From the NCBI GenBank assembly GCA_946408315.1, contig CAMJRV010000022.1:1-13876 (forward strand): a stretch of 13,876 nt of DNA, given 5' to 3'. The stretch comes from an uncultured Bacillota bacterium. GTDB taxonomy: Bacteria; Bacillota; Clostridia; Peptostreptococcales; Anaerovoracaceae. A program made the translations under genes and the position numbers. Of the stretch, positions 1 through 6,395 are shown piece after piece. The notes beneath the pieces were generated by a model. It ran no database searches and had not been told where the DNA came from. It worked only from the letters and a program-made list of their open reading frames with translations. Position 1 is the stretch's first letter. Every line of letters starts with the position of its first letter.

Positions 1-651
1 CTCTTTTTGGATGAGATCGGAGAGCTGCCCCTCAACCTTCAGATGAAGCTGCTTCGGGTGCTTCAGGACAAGGAGATCGTCCGGGTGGGCGGCAAGGAAG
101 CCATTCCGGTGGACTTCCGGGTCATCGCGGCGACGAACCGGGACCTGGAGGAAATGGTAGGGCAGAAAAGGTTCCGGCAGGATCTGTATTACAGGCTGAA
201 CGTCGTGCCGATCCGCATCTTGCCGCTGAAGGACCGGAAGGAAGATGTCAAGCCCCTGATCGAGGACTGCATGAAGAAATTCAGCAAGAAATATAACCTG
301 AACAAGAGTCTGGAACCGGCGGCATTGCGGCATTTGATGAACTATAACTGGCCGGGCAATGTGCGGGAGCTGGAAAACATCATCGAATATCTCATCGTTA
401 CGACCAATTCCGACAAGATTACACGGGAAGATCTCCCGGAACAGATTCTTGATTATAACAACGGTCTGCCGATGGTGAGCATCGACCGCTTTACCTCCAT
501 GAAAGATGCGCTGGACTCGGTTGAGAAAAACCTGTTGGTTGAGGCGATGCGGTATTCAAAAAGTACGGAGGAAATGGCAAAGATCCTTCAGCTTGATCGC
601 AGTACGATTACAAGAAAGCTGCAGAAGCATAAAATAAAGACGCATTTCTAG
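1..651 (+). CDS. Sigma-54-dependent transcriptional activator, C-terminal part (5' end outside window)
   Basis: The reading frame is open from base 1, so 216 C-terminal residues are visible and the gene begins upstream. The fragment opens in the Walker B segment (LFLDEIGELP). It continues with the sensor I/arginine-finger region (IAATNRDLEE, then RQDLYYRLNVVPI) and the sensor II motif NWPGNVREL of the AAA+ sigma-54 interaction domain. A TyrR-type helix-turn-helix lies at the end (roughly residues 190-212, AKILQLDRSTITRKL). Walker A, the GAFTGA loop and any PAS or ligand-sensing domain lie outside the window, so the inducer cannot be read. Proteins of this family use ATP to remodel sigma-54 RNA polymerase from upstream enhancer sites. 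A near-ideal -24/-12 promoter follows at 895-909, in front of the dehydrogenase operon, making this the likely local activator. Family assignment is firm; the target is inferred from position. Confidence 0.95.
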   Translation, partial: LFLDEIGELPLNLQMKLLRVLQDKEIVRVGGKEAIPVDFRVIAATNRDLEEMVGQKRFRQDLYYRLNVVPIRILPLKDRKEDVKPLIEDCMKKFSKKYNLNKSLEPAALRHLMNYNWPGNVRELENIIEYLIVTTNSDKITREDLPEQILDYNNGLPMVSIDRFTSMKDALDSVEKNLLVEAMRYSKSTEEMAKILQLDRSTITRKLQKHKIKTHF

Positions 652-676
652 CGAAAGCTTATGCGATCCGGAACAA

Positions 677-762
677 TTTATGCAAAATTGCATAAAACGT
701 CAAGGACTTTATAATTCAAAGGAAATAAAGAATTTGCGCAAATTGATGTGCGAAACTGCATA
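677..762. promoter_or_regulatory. Candidate enhancer (upstream activator) sites
   Basis: Two sites share the pattern TGC-N6-GCA. One is at 681-692, inside a perfect 9+9 inverted repeat with a 2-base centre at 677-696 (TTTATGCAA / TTGCATAAA). The other is at 749-760 (TGC GAAACT GCA). Between them lies a perfect 14-base palindrome at 731-744 centred on TTGCGCAA. The TGC-N6-GCA centres are 68 bp apart and about 165-235 bp upstream of the predicted start of transcription, a usual range for sigma-54 enhancers. I infer they bind the activator encoded at 1-651. The symmetry is seen directly; the binding protein is not. Confidence 0.55.
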
Positions 763-784
763 GAATCAGCGTCGCTGTGAACCC

Positions 785-823
785 AAAATACGGGGTGAAA
801 TTTTTTCATCCCGTATTTTTTTA
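785..823 (+). terminator. Rho-independent terminator after the activator gene
   Basis: A 15-bp stem (786-800 with 804-818) contains one G-U pair and a 3-base loop, and is followed by a run of T. The arms read AAATACGGGGTGAAA and TTTCATCCCGTATTT. It lies about 130 bases after the activator stop codon and upstream of the sigma-54 promoter, so it should insulate the operon from read-through. Because flanking A and T tracts are complementary, it may also work on the other strand. Confidence 0.88.
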
Positions 824-880
824 TTGCCTTAAAAGTCTGAAAAATCAATCATTTTGATACGAAAAAAGGTGTTGAAATCG

Positions 881-894
881 AGGGAGGCCTCCCT
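881..894. promoter_or_regulatory. 14-base palindrome abutting the -24 box
   Basis: AGGGAGGCCTCCCT is a perfect palindrome whose last base is also the T preceding TGGCAC of the -24 element. Its centre lies about 33 bases upstream of the predicted transcription start, where a bound protein would collide with sigma-54 polymerase. It could be a repressor operator or chance GC-rich symmetry; nothing here identifies a binding protein. Confidence 0.4.
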
Positions 895-909
895 TGGCAC
901 GGTACTTGC
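895..909 (+). promoter_or_regulatory. Sigma-54 (-24/-12) promoter of the dehydrogenase operon
   Basis: The sequence TGGCAC-GGTAC-TTGC matches the sigma-54 consensus TGGCAC-N5-TTGC exactly. The invariant GG (896-897) and GC (908-909) have the required 10 bases between them. Transcription should begin near 921, leaving a leader of about 35 bases before the start codon at 956. A gene for the matching class of activator sits directly upstream and candidate enhancer sites lie at 677-762, which raises confidence beyond the motif alone. Confidence 0.9.
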
Positions 910-955
910 GTTTAACAATGTCGAATATTGCTATACGAGAAAGGAGAACTCTGCA

Positions 956-1282
956 ATGTGTCTGAGAGTAGAAGACCACGTCGTTCTGGGAAAGGACGAA
1001 CCCGGAAAGACGGTTGAAATTACAGTGGACGGCAGGAAGCTTGCGGCAAAGGAAGGGGAAAAGATCCTGGCGGCGCTGCTGGCAAACGGAATCATCGTCA
1101 ACCGGTATACTGTCAAACGGAAGGAGCCGAGAGGTCTGTTTTGCGGAATCGGTCAATGTACCGACTGCGCCATGATCGTAAACGGAAAGCCGAACGTCCG
1201 GACCTGTATCACACCTGTAAAAGAAGGAATGGTGATCGAGACGCAGCATGGCTTGGGAAAGCGGGGTGCAATTCATGATTAA
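956..1282 (+). CDS. [2Fe-2S] ferredoxin-like subunit (HcnA/gamma type) of a flavin-dependent amino acid dehydrogenase
   Basis: This 108-residue protein carries the plant-type [2Fe-2S] ligand pattern C63-x4-C68-x2-C71-x12-C84 in the context GLFCGIGQCTDCAMIVNG. That context is typical of the small HcnA-like or D-hydroxyproline dehydrogenase gamma subunits. It should pass electrons between the flavin subunits and an acceptor. The start at 956 follows an AGGAGA ribosome site at 942-947. The longer open frame from 854 is rejected because its first part would contain the sigma-54 promoter and precede the predicted transcription start. The gene overlaps the start of the alpha-subunit gene by 8 bases, implying coupled translation. 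The family is secure; the substrate of the complex is not shown by this subunit. Confidence 0.9.
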   Translation: MCLRVEDHVVLGKDEPGKTVEITVDGRKLAAKEGEKILAALLANGIIVNRYTVKRKEPRGLFCGIGQCTDCAMIVNGKPNVRTCITPVKEGMVIETQHGLGKRGAIHD

Positions 1283-2396
1283 GAAAGAAGTTGTGGTGAT
1301 CGGCGGAGGACCGTCGGGAATGGCGGCCGCCATCGAAGCGGCGAAAAGAGGCGCGGAGGTGCTTGTGATCGACGCCAATGAGAAGGCGGGAGGCCAGCTG
1401 TTCAAGCAGATCCACAAATTTTTCGGCTCCAGCGAGCATGGGGCGGGAGTCAGAGGAATCGACATCGGAAGAGACCTGCTGAAGGAAGCGGAAGAGCTTG
1501 GTGTAGAAGTCTGGCTGAACAGCGTAGCCATCGGACTGTTTGCAGAAAAGCAGATAGCGGTGGAGACCGGTACCGACGATGCGGAAAAGATCGTTCGGGT
1601 CGTAGAGGGTGAAAAGATCGTCATCGCTTGCGGCGCTTCGGAAAATGTAGTCCGCTTTCAGGGCTGGACCCTTCCCGGAATCATGGGAGCGGGAGCTGCT
1701 CAGACAATGATCAACGCTAACCGGGTATTGCCGGGGAAAAAGATCCTGATGGTGGGATCGGGAAACGTAGGACTCATCGTATCGTATCAGCTGATGCAGG
1801 CGGGAGCGGACGTGGTAGCGCTGGTAGAAGCGGCGCCGAACATCGGCGGCTATGTCGTTCATGCATCTAAGATCGCAAGGGCGGGCGTTCCCATCTACAC
1901 GAGACATACGGTTTTGGAAGCAAGAGGAGAAGGCCGCGTCAAAGAGGCAGTGATCTGCGAAGTCGATGGGAAATGGCAGCCGGTACCGGGAACAGAAAAA
2001 GTGATCGAAGTCGACGCCATCGCCATCGCGGCGGGATTAAAGCCCCTGGCCGAGCTCGCTATCATGAATGGATGCAAGACGAAGTTCGATCCGATCCTGG
2101 GAGGCTGGGCGCCGCTCCACGATGAAAATATGGAATCCTCCTGTTCGGGGATCTATGTTGTGGGAGACGTAACCGGAGTGGAAGAGGCGAACACCGCACT
2201 GGAAGAGGGCAGGCTTGCCGGAGTGGCTATCGCCGCAGCTCTTGGAAAGATCACAGCCGAGGAAGCGGAAACGGAAAAGAAGAAGATCTGGGACAGATTG
2301 GACGGTCTGAGATCCGGTCCTCACGGCGAGGCGCGGATGAAGGCGAAAGATCGGCAGCTTGCAGATTTCCGGCAGCTTTCGGCGGCGGAAATATAA
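1275..2396 (+). CDS. FAD-dependent oxidoreductase, HcnB-like alpha subunit lacking the fused BFD domain
   Basis: The 373-residue protein starts with a dinucleotide-binding motif (VVVIGGGPSGMAAA, residues 6-19). A second Rossmann motif (MVGSGNVGL) sits near residue 160, and a late flavin-binding segment (GIYVVGDVTGVEEA) follows. This is the pyridine-nucleotide-disulfide-type fold of HcnB, the D-hydroxyproline dehydrogenase alpha subunit and archaeal proline dehydrogenase alpha subunits. Family members usually carry a C-terminal BFD-like [2Fe-2S] domain. Here that domain is absent and is encoded separately at 2930-3214. The chosen ATG at 1275 sits 8 bases inside the preceding gene behind a GGGGTG ribosome site; an upstream in-frame ATG at 1248 would add nine non-conserved residues. 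Some archaeal relatives oxidise NADH on this subunit, so it may connect the complex to NAD(H); that is inference. Confidence 0.9.
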   Translation: MIKKEVVVIGGGPSGMAAAIEAAKRGAEVLVIDANEKAGGQLFKQIHKFFGSSEHGAGVRGIDIGRDLLKEAEELGVEVWLNSVAIGLFAEKQIAVETGTDDAEKIVRVVEGEKIVIACGASENVVRFQGWTLPGIMGAGAAQTMINANRVLPGKKILMVGSGNVGLIVSYQLMQAGADVVALVEAAPNIGGYVVHASKIARAGVPIYTRHTVLEARGEGRVKEAVICEVDGKWQPVPGTEKVIEVDAIAIAAGLKPLAELAIMNGCKTKFDPILGGWAPLHDENMESSCSGIYVVGDVTGVEEANTALEEGRLAGVAIAAALGKITAEEAETEKKKIWDRLDGLRSGPHGEARMKAKDRQLADFRQLSAAEI

Positions 2397-2413
2397 AGAG
2401 GAGGTGAAGTAGA

Positions 2414-2908
2414 ATGGCATTGGAAAATATGGGATATCTGACTCTGGAAGAATTAAAGGCCCAGACAGTGTATCCGACAGAGGAACGGTTTCGGAAGGGA
2501 CCGGTTGCGGTGATCGAATGTACCCACGAGATTCCCTGCAATCCCTGCGAGGGGTCCTGTAAGTTTGGGGCGATCAAGATCGGCGACCCGATTACGAATC
2601 TGCCCGGCCTGGTAGAAGCAAACTGCATCGGCTGCGGAATCTGCGTGGCGCAATGTCCGGGGCTTGCAATTTTTATCGTAGACAAGACCTATTCCGATAC
2701 CCAGGGTACCGTATCCTTCCCTTATGAATACAACCCTGTTCCGGAGGTGGGACAGGAAGTGGACGCTGTAGACAGAAGCGGCAAAGTGGTGTGCCGGGGA
2801 ACGGTAGTTAAGGTCCAGAACCCGAAGAGTTATGACAGGACGCCTGTGGTGACCGTTGCGGTGGATCTGGATCAGGTGGAGACGGTAAGAAGCATGAAGC
2901 GCCTGTAG
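2414..2908 (+). CDS. Ferredoxin-type protein with two [4Fe-4S] clusters, electron-transfer subunit
   Basis: The 164-residue protein has one complete cluster motif, C71-x2-C74-x2-C77-x3-C81-P, and a second, less regular set, C36, C42-x2-C45 and C49. Together they give eight cysteines for two [4Fe-4S] clusters. About 60 further residues (from roughly 100 on) form a beta-rich tail rich in Val and Asp, with no motif I recognise. A very strong ribosome site (AGGAGGTGA) precedes the ATG. It lies between the alpha-subunit gene and the BFD-like gene, the same setting as the ferredoxin-like subunit of archaeal four-subunit proline dehydrogenases. It probably carries electrons from the flavins to a low-potential carrier. 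The usual aerobic three-subunit versions lack it, so it may reflect adaptation to anaerobic metabolism. Confidence 0.87.
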   Translation: MALENMGYLTLEELKAQTVYPTEERFRKGPVAVIECTHEIPCNPCEGSCKFGAIKIGDPITNLPGLVEANCIGCGICVAQCPGLAIFIVDKTYSDTQGTVSFPYEYNPVPEVGQEVDAVDRSGKVVCRGTVVKVQNPKSYDRTPVVTVAVDLDQVETVRSMKRL

Positions 2909-2929
2909 AACCAGGAAGGAGGAATAGAA

Positions 2930-3214
2930 ATGAGTCAGAATTATGACGACGATATGCTGGTCTGCCGGTGCGAAGAAATCACCGTCGGGGAGATCAGAGA
3001 AGCGATCCGTCAGGGAGCCCGGGATGTAACGGGAATAAAGAGAAGGACGAGAGCCGGAATGGGCCTGTGCCAAGGCCGTACCTGCGAGAAGCTGGTACAG
3101 GCGATTTTAAGACAGGAACTGTGCAATGCTCCGGAAGAAATCAGCGCGGCAACGCCGCGGCCGCCGGTAAGGCCGATTACCTTCGGCGCGCTGGGAAGGG
3201 GTGAAGTGGAATGA
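2930..3214 (+). CDS. Stand-alone BFD-like [2Fe-2S] protein (detached C-terminal domain of the HcnB-like alpha subunit)
   Basis: The 94-residue protein contains the BFD-type ligand set C12-x-C14 (LVCRCEEIT) and C47-x4-C52 (GLCQGRTC). Its tail PRPPVRPI closely resembles the end of full-length HcnB-like alpha subunits, so this is best read as that domain encoded as its own gene. It should bind one [2Fe-2S] cluster and sit in the electron path next to the FAD of the alpha subunit. An AGGAAGGAGG ribosome site precedes the ATG. Its stop overlaps the start of the beta-subunit gene by four bases (ATGA), so the two are probably translated together. Confidence 0.9.
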   Translation: MSQNYDDDMLVCRCEEITVGEIREAIRQGARDVTGIKRRTRAGMGLCQGRTCEKLVQAILRQELCNAPEEISAATPRPPVRPITFGALGRGEVE

Positions 3215-4410
3215 ACAGCTTTGATGTTGTTGTGGTCGGAGCGGGAGCCGTCGGAACGAGCGTGGCTTACCACCTGACGAAAAAAGGATTTGAGGTTGCC
3301 CTGGTAGAGCGGGGCGATATCGCAAGCGGAACCTCAAGCCACTGTGACGCGGTAGCGCTGATCTGTGATAAAAAGCCTGGAATCGATACCCAGATGGGCT
3401 ATGCCAGCATCCAGGTCTTCAAAGAGTTGGCAAAAGAATTTTCGTATGATTTTGAATTCCATCAGCCCGGCAGTTTATACGTCTGCGAAACGGATCAGGA
3501 ATACGAAGTGGCGGCGGATTATGTAAAGCAGCAGCAGGCGGACGGATATGCCATGAGAATGGTAGATCCTTACGAAATGCAGGAGATGGAGCCTTATCTG
3601 GCGAAGGATCTGGTAGGCGGAATCTGGACAGAGCCGGACTCCTCCATGAGTCCTTACAAGCTTTGCTTTGCCTTTGTAGAAGAAGCAAAGAAGCTGGGTC
3701 TAAAGGTATTCGACCACCATACGGTACAGGGAATCAAGCTGAATGAAAAAGGCTCCGTGGAAGGCGTTATCACAGACCGGGGAACCATCAAGACGAAGCG
3801 AGTCGTCAACTGCGGCGGACCCTGGGCTCGGGAGCTTGGAAAAATGGTCGGTCTGGATATTCCGATCTTCCCGAGAAAAGGAACGATTCTGATTTCCGAA
3901 AAAACCGCAAGAGTCTGCAATCAGAAGGTTCATGAGTTCGGATACATGCTGTCCAAGTTTGAGGATATCAATTTCAAAAGAAATGTCAGCGAGCTTGTGG
4001 AAAAGCATAATGTTGCATTCAACATCGAACCGACGAAGGCCGACAACTTCCTGCTGGGAGGAAACCGGGAGTACAAAGGCTTCGATATCAACACGGAAAT
4101 CGAAGTCATGAGAGCCATTGCGGAAAGAGGAATCCGATTCTTCCCGATCATCAGCGAGATCAACATGATCCGGGCTTATTCCGGAGTCAGGCCGTATTGT
4201 GAGGGACATCTGCCCATCGTTTCCGAAGTGGAGGAAATCCCAGGCTACTTCATTGCGGCAGGACATGAGGGAGACGGAATCAGCCTGTCCGGCATCACGG
4301 GCAGAATGGTCGCCCAGATCATGGCCGGAGAAGAGACAGACTTTGATATTTCCAAGCTGAACTTCTCAAGATTTAAGGGTCAGACCTTTGCCGACGATAT
4401 GGCAGAGTAA
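3211..4410 (+). CDS. FAD-dependent amino acid oxidoreductase of the DAO family (HcnC-like catalytic beta subunit)
   Basis: This 399-residue protein is a D-amino-acid-oxidase/glycine-oxidase-type flavoenzyme. It has an N-terminal GxGxxG FAD motif ([17 protein letters not shown], residues 6-22), an acidic residue E33 ending the second strand, and the segment [10 protein letters not shown] at 38-47. A GPWARELG motif lies mid-protein, with a C-terminal flavin segment [12 protein letters not shown]. In HcnC, opine oxidases, D-hydroxyproline dehydrogenase and archaeal proline dehydrogenase this subunit oxidises the C-N bond of an amino acid to an imine. It overlaps the BFD-like gene by four bases, and its neighbours encode the alpha, ferredoxin and [2Fe-2S] partners, so it should be the substrate-oxidising subunit. 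Substrate cannot be told from motifs; a D-amino acid, proline derivative or secondary amine are all possible. No signal peptide, so cytoplasmic. Confidence 0.9.
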   Translation: MNSFDVVVVGAGAVGTSVAYHLTKKGFEVALVERGDIASGTSSHCDAVALICDKKPGIDTQMGYASIQVFKELAKEFSYDFEFHQPGSLYVCETDQEYEVAADYVKQQQADGYAMRMVDPYEMQEMEPYLAKDLVGGIWTEPDSSMSPYKLCFAFVEEAKKLGLKVFDHHTVQGIKLNEKGSVEGVITDRGTIKTKRVVNCGGPWARELGKMVGLDIPIFPRKGTILISEKTARVCNQKVHEFGYMLSKFEDINFKRNVSELVEKHNVAFNIEPTKADNFLLGGNREYKGFDINTEIEVMRAIAERGIRFFPIISEINMIRAYSGVRPYCEGHLPIVSEVEEIPGYFIAAGHEGDGISLSGITGRMVAQIMAGEETDFDISKLNFSRFKGQTFADDMAE

Positions 4411-4444
4411 AGTGATAAAGAAAAAAGAAAGTGAGGAATTTAAG

Positions 4445-5347
4445 ATGAGCAAGGCACCAAAAGGAATCTACGTACCGATTATTACGACGTTCAACGAGGA
4501 TGAAAGCATCGATTTCGCATCGTATCAGAAAGTGATCGATTACGTGATCGAGGGCGGAGTCCACGGGCTGCTTGTGGGAGGAACTACAGGGGAATACCAT
4601 GTGATGTCCACAGAGGAACGGAAGAGCCTGATCAAAGCGGGATGCGAATATGCTGCCGGCAGAGTTCCGGTTATGGCCGGCGTCGGATGCTTTACGGCAA
4701 AGGACACGATCGAGCTCGCCAATTATGCTGCAGAGTGCGGCGCGAAATTCGGTCTGGTTCTGCCTCCGTACTACCATCACACGACGGATGCGGGAGTCGT
4801 TGATTTCTACAAGGAAATTGCCGCGGCTTCCAAAGTGGGGATCGTCATCTACAACTATCCGGGAGCGACCAGCGTGGTAATGCCACCGGAAATGATTTAC
4901 GAGCTGAGCCAGGTGGAAAACATCGTATCGGTGAAGGAATCCGCCGACTTCGGACATTTGTGCCAGGTCGTCACACTGACGAGAGACGTGGAAGATTTTA
5001 CGGTATTCACCGGAGAAGAGCACTTCATCCTTCCGACCTTTGCCGTAGGAGGACAGGGCGCTTTCGGAATCCTGGTCAACCTGCTGCCTAAGGAAATCGT
5101 TCAGATGTACGAGGCTATCGTGGTGGAAAAGGATATCGAAAAGGCCAGCGCGCTGAACAGCAAAATGACGGGCATCTACGGCCTGATGGAAGTGGAAGGC
5201 AATCCGTATCCCGGCCCTGTAAAAGCAGGTCTTGATATGATCGGCATCAAGGGTGGAAGGGTGAGAAAGCCGCTGACACAGCCGACGGACGATCTCAAAG
5301 CAAGGATGAAAGAGCAGTTGATCAAACTGGGCTACTCCGTGAAATAA
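4445..5347 (+). CDS. DapA-family (class I aldolase-like) lyase/deaminase, probably not lysine biosynthesis
   Basis: The 300-residue product is a TIM-barrel enzyme of the dihydrodipicolinate synthase / N-acetylneuraminate lyase family. Visible are the GGTTGE motif (45-50), the catalytic tyrosine (Y136 in IYNYPG) and the Schiff-base lysine (K164 in VKES). Dihydrodipicolinate synthase normally carries an arginine shortly after the tyrosine motif; here the stretch is PGATSVVMPP with no arginine, which argues against DapA itself. The family includes 1-pyrroline-4-hydroxy-2-carboxylate deaminase (acting after D-hydroxyproline dehydrogenase), 4-hydroxy-2-oxoglutarate aldolase and keto-sugar aldolases. 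Its place just after the dehydrogenase genes favours action on the oxidised amino acid. The ATG at 4445 follows a GTGAGG ribosome site; the open frame reaches back to 4388 but would overlap the previous gene. Product chemistry is uncertain. Confidence 0.88.
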   Translation: MSKAPKGIYVPIITTFNEDESIDFASYQKVIDYVIEGGVHGLLVGGTTGEYHVMSTEERKSLIKAGCEYAAGRVPVMAGVGCFTAKDTIELANYAAECGAKFGLVLPPYYHHTTDAGVVDFYKEIAAASKVGIVIYNYPGATSVVMPPEMIYELSQVENIVSVKESADFGHLCQVVTLTRDVEDFTVFTGEEHFILPTFAVGGQGAFGILVNLLPKEIVQMYEAIVVEKDIEKASALNSKMTGIYGLMEVEGNPYPGPVKAGLDMIGIKGGRVRKPLTQPTDDLKARMKEQLIKLGYSVK

Positions 5348-5495
5348 AAGAAGGACCATGCGTTATGGTAATCACAACTTCGCCAAAAATTATGTTTACA
5401 ACGGCATGAACCCTTCTTAGGACTAATTTTACCTGAAATCAAACAAGAATGATACACATAATTTCCATGATTTTAAGAAAGAAGGATTATAAAAA
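5348..5495 (+). other. 148-base gap with a possible long hairpin
   Basis: This space separates the DapA-family gene from the racemase-family gene. AAGAAGG (5348-5354) can pair with CCTTCTT (5412-5418), and inside it CATGC (5357-5361) pairs with GCATG (5404-5408). This gives a two-part stem of about 12-14 bp closing a loop of some 37 bases. No T run follows, no -24/-12 promoter and no clear -35/-10 pair is seen. It may be an mRNA-processing or stability element, or nothing. The ribosome site GAAGGA lies close to the end. Confidence 0.3.
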
Positions 5496-6287
5496 ATGGA
5501 TAGAAGACTGCAAGGACGGCAATATGGTTATCTCACCCCGAACAATGACAGCCGCTTCGTACAGGCAATCGATCATCAGCAGATCGCAGGTTATTCGGTC
5601 GGAATCGTATATATCGAGAATGTGCATTATCCCATGATGCCGGGCAACGTAGTCAATGCGTATACCTATGACTTTCCCGTCAGGATGATGGCTGTTCCCA
5701 ATCTCACCAATGACAGGCTTTTTAATGCCGATCCCACAATCGCAGACGATATTATCGCCACGGCAAAGCACATGGTGGAAAAGGAAGGCGTCAGAGCGAT
5801 CTGCTCTGCCTGCGGTTTCTTTGGAAACTTCCATAAGCAGGTAGCGGAAGCCGTCGATGTTCCGGTGGCCATGTCCAGTCTCGTGCAGCTGCCATGGATC
5901 AAGGCCTTGCTGAAACCAAATCAGAAGGTTGGTATTCTGACGGCGAACGGCGGGGCCCTTACGCCCCAGCTCTTCAAAAACTGCGGTGTTGAAGATTACA
6001 GCAATATCGTGGTGAGAGGAATGGAACACTCAAAGGAATTTGCGGCGGTCGTCGATATGAGAGGTCATTTCGACAATGGTATTGCCAGGGAAGAAGTGGT
6101 CAACGCGGCATTGGATATGCTTGAGGAAGACGGCGATATCGGCGCGATCCTGCTGGAATGCAGCGACATGCCGCCTTACGCGGCGGATATCCAGGCGGCG
6201 ACCCAGCTGCCGGTGTTCGATTTCATTACGCTGATCAAATGGCTGCATAATGGAACGACCCAGAGACCTTACTGCGGATGGATCTAA
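5496..6287 (+). CDS. Aspartate/glutamate racemase superfamily protein (two-cysteine amino acid racemase or isomerase)
   Basis: The 263-residue protein has the two catalytic cysteines of the Asp/Glu/hydantoin racemase superfamily. C106 lies in AICSACGFFGNF and C222 in LLECSDMPPYA, each at the expected place in the two half-domains. The superfamily performs cofactor-independent 1,1-proton transfer at an amino acid alpha carbon; relatives include maleate isomerase and arylmalonate decarboxylase. Next to a DAO-type dehydrogenase, it could convert an imported L-amino acid to the D-form that the dehydrogenase oxidises. Classic hydroxyproline 2-epimerase belongs to another (proline racemase) family, so if this gene fills that role it would be a different enzyme. 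The ATG at 5496 follows a GAAGGA ribosome site. Racemase activity and substrate are inferred, not shown. Confidence 0.85.
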   Translation: MDRRLQGRQYGYLTPNNDSRFVQAIDHQQIAGYSVGIVYIENVHYPMMPGNVVNAYTYDFPVRMMAVPNLTNDRLFNADPTIADDIIATAKHMVEKEGVRAICSACGFFGNFHKQVAEAVDVPVAMSSLVQLPWIKALLKPNQKVGILTANGGALTPQLFKNCGVEDYSNIVVRGMEHSKEFAAVVDMRGHFDNGIAREEVVNAALDMLEEDGDIGAILLECSDMPPYAADIQAATQLPVFDFITLIKWLHNGTTQRPYCGWI

Positions 6288-6296
6288 AAAGGCAAG

Positions 6297-6325
6297 ACCT
6301 CAGAGATTTTTATAATCTCTGAGGT
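6297..6325 (+). terminator. Perfect 12-bp hairpin after the racemase-family gene
   Basis: ACCTCAGAGATT (6297-6308) pairs perfectly with AATCTCTGAGGT (6314-6325) around a 5-base loop. No T run follows, so it may be a weak terminator, a 3' mRNA-stabilising stem, or a regulator of the downstream symporter gene. The six bases CTCAGA of its left arm recur at 6373-6378, directly before the symporter ribosome site, and could compete for the right arm. The stem is certain; its role is not. Confidence 0.5.
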
Positions 6326-6395
6326 TCAGGTAGGCGAAGAGGCAAAGACCATATTCTAAATTATAAAAAAATCTCAGATAAGGAGAAATTTTGAT

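Noticed and set aside
854..955. N-terminal extension of the [2Fe-2S] subunit from an upstream ATG at 854.
   Set aside because: It would contain the -24/-12 promoter and precede the predicted transcription start; the ATG at 956 has a proper ribosome site and matches family length.
956..4410. Annotation as a hydrogen cyanide synthase (hcnABC).
   Set aside because: Subunits are homologous, but the extra ferredoxin, split BFD domain, lyase and racemase point to amino acid catabolism; HCN synthesis has no support here.
4445..5347. Annotation as dihydrodipicolinate synthase for lysine biosynthesis.
   Set aside because: The catalytic Tyr and Lys are present, but the characteristic arginine after the tyrosine motif is missing and the context is catabolic.
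4373..5359. Minus-strand open frame of 328 codons opposite the DapA-family gene.
   Set aside because: It mirrors a clearly conserved plus-strand enzyme and its translation shows no recognisable domain.
5449..5637. Short plus-strand open frame of 62 codons before and across the racemase start.
   Set aside because: It overlaps the conserved racemase-family gene in another frame and has no ribosome site or recognisable domain.
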